DNA of 5,439 nt from CAYOFK01 sp964403185 (GTDB lineage: Bacteria > Bacteroidota > Bacteroidia > Bacteroidales > VadinHA17). Under the pieces are notes generated by a model, which saw only the letters and a program-made list of their open reading frames with translations, was not told the origin of the DNA and did not search any database. Shown here in pieces: positions 1 to 4,760 of this stretch (the stretch's first letter is position 1; each line of letters opens with the position of its first letter). Both the position numbers and the translations under genes were made by a program. The DNA lies in contig CAYOFK010000171.1 in NCBI GenBank assembly GCA_964403185.1, positions 1 through 5,439 of the forward strand, read 5' to 3'.

Positions 1-72
1 CGACCTCCCCCTCTTCCTCTCTTCGACCCTTCGACATTTCGACCTCCCCCTCTTCGACCTCCCCCTCTCCCT
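1..72. repeat. C/T-rich short-repeat spacer
   Basis: The unit CGACCTCCCCCTCT occurs three times, at 1-14, 40-53 and 55-68, and TTCGAC occurs at 22, 30, 38 and 53. The block ends against the stop codon of the proline dehydrogenase gene at 73-75. No gene is visible. It looks like one of the simple intergenic repeats seen in some uncultured Bacteroidota genomes. The phrase CTTCGACCT recurs near the right end of the window (5412-5420). Function unknown; whether it extends to the left cannot be seen. Confidence 0.6.
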
Positions 73-984
73 TCACCCTTTCCTGAACAAGGCCTTAATG
101 ATGTGATTTGCCATCTTCGGATTCTCCTTCAGTCTCCGGGTAGAGTACCCAAACCAATCCTTCCCGAAGGGAACATACACCCGCATCCTGTGGCCTTTAT
201 CAACAATTGATTTGCGGAGTGCCGGCGTTACACCGTAAAGCATCTGGAACTCATACATTTCCTTGGGGACCTTGTGTTTTTCAATGAGGGCATAACATCC
301 ATCGATCAGGTTCTTGTCATGCGTTGCGATCCCCGGAAAAACCTTATTGCGGAAAAGGAATTCAAGGTCTTCCAGGAAATGCCGGTTGATCTCTTTGTGT
401 TTCTTAAAAGCAATCTCCGGCGATTCCACATAAATCCCTTTGCACAGCCGGAAGTTAAGCGGATGGTCTCCGGTGTGTATATCCATCAGGCCTTTCAGGT
501 CATGCAGGGTGCGTTTGAGGTAGGACTGGAACACCAATCCTACATTTTCCGGAAACTCCTGATGAAGACGCCGGAACAGTTCAATCTCCAGATCCACACA
601 GGAGGAATCCTCCATATCGATGCGCACAAAGTTGTTGTGTCCTGCAGCTTTGGCAAGGATCTCCCGGATGTGCTTATAACAGACCTCCTTATCCAGCAAA
701 AGTCCGAAAGAGGTGGGTTTGAGGGAGTAATTCCCCCGGATGTTTTCTTTTTCAGTCCGGCTGATCACTTCAAGGTATTCCTGCTTGTTTTCCTCTGCCT
801 GGTCCGGATTTGTAATGAATTCCCCAAGTATGTCAACAGTGACGGTAATGTTTTTGTCATTCAGGTCCCTGGAAACACGTATGGCGTCATCGATCTTTTC
901 TCCGGCAATATAAGCACGTGAAAAGATCCAAACCAGCTTTTTGGGCATGTGCGGAATAATGGCAGCAATCAGTTTATTAAACAT
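73..984 (-). CDS. Proline dehydrogenase (monofunctional, PRODH family)
   Basis: This 303-residue flavoenzyme should oxidise L-proline to pyrroline-5-carboxylate using FAD, the first step of proline breakdown, passing electrons to the respiratory chain. The family's motifs appear in order: KPTSFGL (89-95), RIDMEDS (121-127), LVFQSYLKRT (150-159), RLCKGIY (179-185), ATHD (220-223), EFQMLYG (245-251), and a C-terminal segment with Tyr270 and the paired Arg283-Arg284. In the family this Arg pair binds the proline carboxylate, and the Tyr lies 13 residues before it, as here. Length matches single-domain PRODH enzymes; there is no fused aldehyde dehydrogenase as in PutA, and no pyrroline-5-carboxylate dehydrogenase gene in the window. 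I chose the ATG at 982-984, preceded by AAAGAAG. The frame stays open to a TTG at 1030-1032, which would add 16 residues of unfamilial sequence. It is transcribed away from the sigma factor gene. Confidence 0.93.
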   Translation of the reverse strand: MFNKLIAAIIPHMPKKLVWIFSRAYIAGEKIDDAIRVSRDLNDKNITVTVDILGEFITNPDQAEENKQEYLEVISRTEKENIRGNYSLKPTSFGLLLDKEVCYKHIREILAKAAGHNNFVRIDMEDSSCVDLEIELFRRLHQEFPENVGLVFQSYLKRTLHDLKGLMDIHTGDHPLNFRLCKGIYVESPEIAFKKHKEINRHFLEDLEFLFRNKVFPGIATHDKNLIDGCYALIEKHKVPKEMYEFQMLYGVTPALRKSIVDKGHRMRVYVPFGKDWFGYSTRRLKENPKMANHIIKALFRKG

Positions 985-1058
985 CTTCTTTAACCTGGTT
1001 TTGGTATGAAGAGATCCGGTGGATTTCCACAACTTAAAGAAATAAAATCTGTTTCAAT

Positions 1059-1088
1059 CAAACCTATGACCTTTGTCAGGCGTATAAA
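1059..1088 (-). promoter_or_regulatory. Candidate Bacteroidota-type promoter of proline dehydrogenase
   Basis: Read on the minus strand, 1066-1059 is TAGGTTTG, an exact match to the -7 consensus TAnnTTTG described for Bacteroidota housekeeping promoters. Eighteen bases upstream, 1088-1085 reads TTTA, a weak match to the -33 TTTG. Transcription would start near 1052, giving a leader of roughly 65-70 bases before the ATG at 984. Sequence inference only; the -33 box and spacing are imperfect. Confidence 0.4.
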
Positions 1089-1362
1089 TGAAATGAGACA
1101 GGTAAGTCTGAAAAAAAATAGTACTCTTTAAAGAACTTTCCACCCTGAGTCGCAGAATTACTAATTTCCGTAAGACCTTAATTTAAATCGATCATGTATT
1201 CATTCCATATTTGCCCCACACTCCATGCCCCAGGCCCCACACCCTACGCTTTGCTGTTCAATCCAATAACTCAGAAAATATTATATTTATCATGCATTTC
1301 ATAAAGCAATATGGTTTTATAAACATTCCTGCAACCAAATCATACAAAAACAGGTCATAAAA
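1089..1362. other. Gene-free divergent spacer before the sigma factor
   Basis: Together with 985-1088 this separates the divergent proline dehydrogenase and sigma factor genes. It holds a C-rich repeat (annotated separately) and AT-rich sequence around 1270-1320. A TAnnTTTG-like TATATTTA lies at 1282-1289 and a TTTG at 1250-1253, but their 28-base spacing is too wide for a normal promoter. I could not assign the sigma factor promoter. No RNA gene or small reading frame with recognisable content was seen. Confidence 0.5.
1212..1250. repeat. C-rich short intergenic repeat
   Basis: GCCCCACAC occurs at 1213-1221 and 1234-1242 with a further GCCCC at 1227-1231, giving a run of imperfect GCCCCA-type units. 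It contrasts sharply with the AT-rich sequence on both sides. It resembles simple spacer repeats of uncultured Bacteroidota and has no visible coding or structural role. Confidence 0.45.
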
Positions 1363-1917
1363 ATGGCGGACGAAATACAGATCATTAAACGGTGCATTGA
1401 AAAGGACAGGGAAGCCCAGAGGATCCTTTACGACACCTATGCATCTGTACTTCTGGGGTTGTGCCGGCGCTACACGGTCGACCAGCCCGAAGCGGAGGAT
1501 ATTTTACAGGAGGGATTTGTAAAGATATATTTGAATTTAAAAAACTACAGGGGACAGGGCACACTATTAAACTGGATGAAAAAGGTCATGATCAACACGG
1601 CCATTACATATTACCACAGGCATTACAAACACCGGTACCATTATGAGATCGAGGAATCCCAGGCAGCCGGAATGGTGATGGGGGATGTGACTGATGCCGA
1701 TTTCACCAGGGATGAATTGTTAAAGATCATTGAAAACCTGCCCTCCGGCTACAGGATGGTGTTCAACCTGTATGCCATTGAAGGATATAAGCACAGGGAG
1801 ATCGCTGTGATGCTGAACATCGACATAAACACTTCAAAATCGCAATACTCCCGGGCTAAAAAGCTCATAAGGGAGCGACTGGCATTATTGGAAAAAACAA
1901 AAAACCTGAAACTTTGA
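1363..1917 (+). CDS. ECF-type RNA polymerase sigma-70 factor
   Basis: This 184-residue protein should direct RNA polymerase core to a specific promoter set. Region 2 spans about residues 20-90, with the region 2.2 core-binding stretch around EAEDILQEGFVKIY (43-56) and the helix ending in NWMKKVMINTAI (70-81). Region 4 spans about 118-172, with LPSGYRMVFNLYAIEGYKHREIA leading into the helix-turn-helix that binds the -35 element. Sigma-1 regions are absent and length is normal for ECF factors. Residues 83-94 between the domains are very rich in Tyr and His (5 Tyr, 4 His of 12). The ATG at 1363 starts a canonical N-terminus; no good ribosome site precedes it. The last four codons and stop (AAC CTG AAA CTT TGA) lie within a short intergenic repeat. 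The next gene begins 84 bases downstream and is probably co-transcribed, and its product may be the anti-sigma partner. The regulon is unknown. Confidence 0.93.
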   Translation: MADEIQIIKRCIEKDREAQRILYDTYASVLLGLCRRYTVDQPEAEDILQEGFVKIYLNLKNYRGQGTLLNWMKKVMINTAITYYHRHYKHRYHYEIEESQAAGMVMGDVTDADFTRDELLKIIENLPSGYRMVFNLYAIEGYKHREIAVMLNIDINTSKSQYSRAKKLIRERLALLEKTKNLKL

Positions 1918-1930
1918 ACCTGAAACTTTA
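1903..1930 (+). repeat. 14-base tandem repeat at the sigma factor stop codon
   Basis: AACCTGAAACTTTG at 1903-1916 is followed directly by AACCTGAAACTTTA at 1917-1930, differing only in the last base. The first copy encodes the C-terminal Asn-Leu-Lys-Leu and the stop of the sigma factor. A further copy, ACCTGAAACTTTGA, lies at 5417-5430, so the unit is dispersed within the window. Confidence 0.75.
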
Positions 1931-2001
1931 CGACCAGGACAGAGGACCCGCAAGTGTGACGGGTGACAAAAGATGTAAGGATAATAAAGGATGCTGATTT
2001 T

Positions 2002-3363
2002 ATGACTACGGACAAGAATAATATGGAGGCTTTATTCAGGGAATTCTTCTCTGACTACCGGCTGACCCCGTCAGAGGGTCTGTGGAAGAGCCTGGTCCGT
2101 AAACTGGCATTCAGGGAGTTCCTCTCATTCTCCCCATCCGGGTTCAATATTTATTACCTGGGCGCCGTTGTGGCCATTGGTGTTGGCAGCGTCCTGGTTT
2201 TCAACAAACCTGGCCAGGTGGCAGAAAATCCGGAGCAGCAACCTCCCGCCACCACCGGGATCGCACACATACAGCCTGATGCAGAGGAAACTCAACAAGG
2301 CATTGCAAATACTGAAACCGCCGGAGTCACTCACACTGATCCTTCTGCTCCTCAATCTGAGGGCGGTGAGCGGTCAGGATTTAAAAAAACTGAAGTGCCG
2401 GAAAAAGACTTTAAACCATCAGGAAAGGAATCCGGAAGGTCGGAAAAAGAAACCGCAAGGGCCGCGGACACTGAACTGCCGGCACTCGAAGGAAAAGCAA
2501 GCAACACCTTCCCGGTAAAAAGTGCCGGGAACAGGGATGCCGGCCACAGAACACTCATGCCTCATGCAAAATACACCCCTGATGTTGAGCAGGGCTGTGT
2601 GCCTCTGACGGTGAACTTCGAAAATAATTCCGGCTTTTCCGAAACCTGGGAATGGAACTTTGGCGACGGTGCAGGATCCACCGAGAAGAGTCCCTCCTAT
2701 ATTTTTGATGAACCCGGCGAGTATACAGTCACACTGATAGCTTCGGGCAAAAACGGCAGGGATATCAACACACAGGTCATCCGGGTTTTTGACAGGCCCC
2801 GGGCGGGTTTTGAAATCTATACCGGTGACAGGCTCAATAAGGAGGATCCGGTGAGTTTCCACAACTACTCACAGAATGCAGGGCGGTATGCCTGGGACTT
2901 TGGTGACGGACAGACTTCTGATATTGCCGAGCCGGTGCATTATTATGAAAAGGAGGGCAGGTATGACATCAAGTTGAGGGTGTGGTCTGCTGAGGGTTGT
3001 ATGGACTCTTTGATTATTAAGAATGCTTTTGAGAATTCTGTGTGCAACATAAAGTTCCCCAATGCTTTTGCCCCCAATCCCAACGGGCCCAGCAACGGGT
3101 ATTACACCGGAGGGCTCACTGCCAATGAGGTCTTCCACCCGGTATGCACTGGGGTGGTGGAGTATCAGTTGAGGATCTTTAACCGCAGGGGAAATCTGGT
3201 CTTTGAGAGCAATGATGTCAACATTGGCTGGGACGGATATGTCAACGACAAGCTTTCCAGACCGGGCGTTTATGTATGGAAGGCCCGCGGCCGTTTCTCC
3301 AACGGTCAGGAATTCGTTGAATTCGGCAACGTCACCCTGGTATTGTCAGAAAATAATTTCTAG
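2002..3363 (+). CDS. Membrane-anchored PKD-domain protein with type B T9SS (CHU_C-like) C-terminal domain; possible anti-sigma
   Basis: Residues 1-47 of this 453-residue protein are a hydrophilic N-terminus containing an SEGLWKSLVRKL segment (Trp28). Residues about 48-67 (FNIYYLGAVVAIGVGSVLVF) form one membrane segment without a convincing signal peptidase site. Residues 68-187 are a Pro/Glu/Lys/Ser-rich, probably disordered linker. Two PKD domains follow, about 190-264 (WNFGDG at 218-223) and 267-342 (WDFGDG at 298-303). The C-terminal domain, about 348-450, matches the gliding-motility/type IX type B family: FPNAFAPNPNG, IFNRRGNLVFES, GWDG, GVYVWK and a final GNVTLVL. It follows an ECF sigma gene by 84 bases, so an anti-sigma or signal-receiving role is plausible but inferred. 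The start is uncertain: I prefer ATG 2002 (AAAGG 11 bases upstream). An in-frame GTG at 1963 would add 13 residues, and ATG 2023 also starts a plausible N-terminus (MEALFREFF). Confidence 0.88.
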   Translation: MTTDKNNMEALFREFFSDYRLTPSEGLWKSLVRKLAFREFLSFSPSGFNIYYLGAVVAIGVGSVLVFNKPGQVAENPEQQPPATTGIAHIQPDAEETQQGIANTETAGVTHTDPSAPQSEGGERSGFKKTEVPEKDFKPSGKESGRSEKETARAADTELPALEGKASNTFPVKSAGNRDAGHRTLMPHAKYTPDVEQGCVPLTVNFENNSGFSETWEWNFGDGAGSTEKSPSYIFDEPGEYTVTLIASGKNGRDINTQVIRVFDRPRAGFEIYTGDRLNKEDPVSFHNYSQNAGRYAWDFGDGQTSDIAEPVHYYEKEGRYDIKLRVWSAEGCMDSLIIKNAFENSVCNIKFPNAFAPNPNGPSNGYYTGGLTANEVFHPVCTGVVEYQLRIFNRRGNLVFESNDVNIGWDGYVNDKLSRPGVYVWKARGRFSNGQEFVEFGNVTLVLSENNF

Positions 3364-3445
3364 TCCTCCCTCGTTTCCCTTCTCCTTATTCGTCCGGCGA
3401 TTACAGGCTATGGCGAAAGTAAAGGCTGAGGAAAAGCCAATGTAG
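3364..3445. other. Short gene-free spacer after the PKD gene
   Basis: Eighty-two bases lie between the PKD gene stop and the inverted-repeat element. A small stem, GGCT at 3424-3427 with AGCC at 3435-3438, is visible but no T-run follows, so I do not call a terminator. Open frames crossing this stretch show no family-like content. Confidence 0.4.
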
Positions 3446-3577
3446 GGGGCTGTCTCAAAAGTCAGATTACATATCATTCCTGCGAAAGCAGGAATCCATA
3501 AAAGCCTGATTTTCACATTACAAAGATTCCGTATCAAGTACGGAATGATGCCATTATGTTGCTTTTGAGACAGCCCC
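3446..3577. mobile_element. MITE-like 132-base element with 16-base perfect terminal inverted repeats
   Basis: GGGGCTGTCTCAAAAG at 3446-3461 is the exact reverse complement of 3562-3577. Inside are two further perfect palindromes: ATTCCTGC-GAAA-GCAGGAAT (3476-3495) and ATTCCGTA-TCAAG-TACGGAAT (3526-3546). ATCATTCC (3473-3480) can alternatively pair with GGAATGAT (3542-3549). The whole could fold into a long stem closing two hairpin arms. The tips with TGTCTCAAAA resemble, from memory, ends of DDE-type insertion sequences, and the inner palindromes resemble widespread intergenic repeats whose antisense reading gives WIPAFAGM. There is no transposase and no clear target duplication (TGTAG against TGGCG at the flanks). 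A non-autonomous element or a relic of an internally deleted insertion sequence fits best; a role in ending PKD-gene transcription is possible. Confidence 0.7.
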
Positions 3578-3579
3578 TG

Positions 3580-3596
3580 GCGATTTGCAAAATCGC
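3580..3596. repeat. Small inverted repeat next to the MITE-like element
   Basis: GCGATTT at 3580-3586 and AAATCGC at 3590-3596 form a perfect 7-base stem with a GCA loop, two bases outside the right terminal repeat. It lacks a following T-run, so it is not a standard intrinsic terminator. Confidence 0.45.
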
Positions 3597-3619
3597 TCTT
3601 CAACTTTCCCACCAAAAAA

Positions 3620-3650
3620 TTTGGATTTTAATAAACATTGAGTAAGTTTA
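3620..3650 (+). promoter_or_regulatory. Candidate Bacteroidota-type promoter of the nucleotidyltransferase module
   Basis: TTTG at 3620-3623 and TAAGTTTA at 3643-3650 (TAnnTTTG with only the last base differing) are separated by 19 bases, the expected spacing for a Bacteroidota -33/-7 pair. Transcription would begin near 3656, giving a leader of about 165 bases before the first gene of the module. The -7 box sits inside a palindrome (3637-3659), which would suit repression. Inferred from sequence only. Confidence 0.45.
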
Positions 3651-3668
3651 CTACTCAATAAAGAGTAG
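3637..3668. promoter_or_regulatory. Overlapping palindromes, candidate operator
   Basis: ATTGAGTA (3637-3644) pairs with TACTCAAT (3652-3659); inside it AGTAA-GT-TTACT (3641-3652) is also symmetric. CTACTC (3651-3656) pairs with GAGTAG (3663-3668). The half-site GAGTA/TACTC is therefore present three times in 32 bases, covering the candidate -7 box and start site. This arrangement is typical of an autoregulated operator. Which protein would bind it is unknown: the DUF6922-like protein has no obvious helix-turn-helix, and the wHTH regulator at 4761 is a possible alternative. Confidence 0.45.
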
Positions 3669-3822
3669 TGGCTGATAGATCCCGGGGGCATACACAGTAT
3701 TATTCAATGACCGATAACCAGCAACACAGGGACTGACCGGGCGAAGCCATGCAGAAGAAGTAAGCTCCGGCATCCAGCGCTCAATTTTTGCATTTACCAT
3801 CCATTTTCACTACCTTAAATCT
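3669..3822 (+). other. Leader-like gene-free stretch upstream of the module
   Basis: No recognisable gene lies here. A nine-codon frame (MTDNQQHRD) runs from 3707 to 3736 but has no support. CCCGG near 3680 can pair with CCGGG near 3737, a weak long-range stem. A second promoter-like pair, TTTG at 3787-3790 and TACCTTAA at 3811-3818 with a 20-base spacer, would start transcription almost at the ATG at 3823; its -7 box lacks the final TG. Composition is more GC-rich than the genes that follow, so it may belong to the flanking spacer. Confidence 0.35.
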
Positions 3823-4113
3823 ATGTTAAACCTGCAAATACGTAAAGAAATATTCTGGGACGTTGATATGAGCCGGTTTGATGAAGACACCCATGCCCGA
3901 TTGGTGATAGAACGTGTCTTCTGTTATGGCACCATAGAGGAGATGAAAATTTTATTTTCTTATTATGGGAAGGAAAAGATAAAAGAGAATATTATTAATG
4001 CAGGATATCTGGACAAGAAAACATTGTCATTTGCCTCCCGTTTTTTAAACATACCGAAAGAAAAATTCAGATGTTACAAAAAGATGCAGTCGAAGCCGGT
4101 ACACTGGAGCTGA
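3823..4113 (+). CDS. DUF6922-like small protein, candidate antitoxin
   Basis: This 96-residue protein resembles, from memory, the small DUF6922 family often found immediately before AbiEii-type nucleotidyltransferase genes in Bacteroidota. Recognisable parts are KEIFWDVD (8-15), an ARLVIERVFCYGTIEEMKIL stretch (25-44), YYGKEKIKE (47-55), and a C-terminal LDKKTLSFASRFLNIPKEKFRCY followed by a QSxxxHW ending. No signal peptide, membrane segment or clear helix-turn-helix is seen, so it is probably cytoplasmic. Its last 43 bases overlap the next gene in another frame, which implies translational coupling and a fixed ratio of the two proteins. By position it is the likely antitoxin, replacing the HTH-containing AbiEi protein of classical AbiE systems; that role is inference. 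Base composition is AT-rich (17 G/C in the 60 bases 3961-4020). No ribosome site is visible. Confidence 0.8.
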   Translation: MLNLQIRKEIFWDVDMSRFDEDTHARLVIERVFCYGTIEEMKILFSYYGKEKIKENIINAGYLDKKTLSFASRFLNIPKEKFRCYKKMQSKPVHWS

Positions 4114-4706
4114 TCCGGAGGCTGCAACAAGATAAAAAACTGTCCGGATTTTATATTGCAGGAGGTACTGCGCTGGCTTTGTTTCTGGGACACAGGAGAT
4201 CAGTCGATATAGATTTATTTACACTTGAGGATTTTGATGCCAGGTATTTACTCGAACACCTTGAACATTCGTACGGCTTTTCCATGCAATATATTGCGCA
4301 AAATACCTTAAAAGGGACTATCTCGGGCATTTTTGTCGATTTAATTACACACAAATACCCGTTGATTTCAGACATAATAACAGAAGAAGGCATCAGTTTA
4401 TATTCCGAAAATGACATTGCGGCAATGAAGGTTAATGCCATTACGGGTGACGGGACCCGGCTCAAAGATTTTATTGACATTTATTTTTTATTGAAGAAAG
4501 TTCGTGTAGCTGAGTTAATTTCCTTCTATATAGCTAAATACGATCTGCAGAATAAATTCCATGCAGTGAAAAGCCTGATTTATTTCGATGACCTTGATCC
4601 CGAACCGGTATGGCCGGTGATGCTCAAAGAAAAAAACCTGTCCCTGGAAAATATCAAGGAAGCAATCGAAACCGGGATTATACAATACCTGGAAAAAGAA
4701 ACATAA
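4071..4706 (+). CDS. AbiEii/AbiGii-type nucleotidyltransferase (candidate toxin)
   Basis: A 211-residue protein of the nucleotidyltransferase superfamily with all four AbiEii-type motifs: GGTALAL (31-37) preceded by FYIA; RSVDIDLF (43-50), whose Asp46 and Asp48 are the metal-binding pair; DIAAMKVNAI (115-124); and RLKDFIDIYFL (130-140). In characterised relatives (AbiEii, MenT) such enzymes transfer nucleotides to RNA, for example to tRNA 3' ends, and block growth. No residue of the core motifs appears lost, so I expect activity, but the substrate cannot be read from sequence. The ATG at 4071 lies inside the upstream gene; it gives the N-terminus expected for the family, placing GGTAL near residue 30. 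The 43-base overlap supports a coupled toxin-antitoxin or phage-defence pair. Some members of this superfamily may have other roles, so the toxin label is an inference from family and context. Confidence 0.9.
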   Translation: MLQKDAVEAGTLELIRRLQQDKKLSGFYIAGGTALALFLGHRRSVDIDLFTLEDFDARYLLEHLEHSYGFSMQYIAQNTLKGTISGIFVDLITHKYPLISDIITEEGISLYSENDIAAMKVNAITGDGTRLKDFIDIYFLLKKVRVAELISFYIAKYDLQNKFHAVKSLIYFDDLDPEPVWPVMLKEKNLSLENIKEAIETGIIQYLEKET

Positions 4707-4760
4707 GAGATCAACCTCATTTATGCCTCCGGCACCTCTGTCTTCCCTCTCTGACCTGAC
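4707..4760. other. Short spacer with pyrimidine-rich stretch
   Basis: Fifty-four bases separate the nucleotidyltransferase stop from the next ATG. The second half is pyrimidine-rich and no Shine-Dalgarno sequence, TTTG/TAnnTTTG pair or terminator hairpin is visible. Read-through from the module into the regulator gene is therefore possible. Confidence 0.4.

Noticed and set aside
274..921. Long open frame of 215 codons on the plus strand
   Set aside because: It is antisense to the proline dehydrogenase gene, whose family motifs are intact throughout. The translated frame shows no recognisable domain.
985..1032. TTG start extending proline dehydrogenase by 16 residues
   Set aside because: The added residues do not look like a family N-terminus, and the ATG at 984 begins a typical one, preceded by AAAGAAG. 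A TTG start is also unlikely here.
1250..1289. Sigma factor promoter from TTTG (1250) and TATATTTA (1282)
   Set aside because: The 28-base gap is well beyond the usual 19-21 bases, so the pair does not make a credible promoter.
1963..2001. GTG start extending the PKD protein by 13 residues
   Set aside because: The ATG at 2002 and the ATG at 2023 both give more natural starts. It cannot be excluded without orthologue alignment.
2125..3138. Several 60-150 codon frames on the minus strand and in other frames inside the PKD gene
   Set aside because: They lie within a gene with continuous PKD and CHU_C-like domains and show no protein-family signal of their own.
3473..3549. CRISPR-like repeats
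   Set aside because: Only two related palindromes are present, differing in sequence and loop, with no regular spacers, no third repeat and no cas genes.
3346..3615. 89-codon minus-strand frame containing WIPAFAGM
   Set aside because: That peptide is the translation of an intergenic palindrome (3476-3495) and is a known type of spurious annotation. The frame runs across the inverted-repeat element.
4151..4480. 109-codon minus-strand frame
   Set aside because: It is antisense to the nucleotidyltransferase gene, whose catalytic motifs are all in the plus-strand frame.
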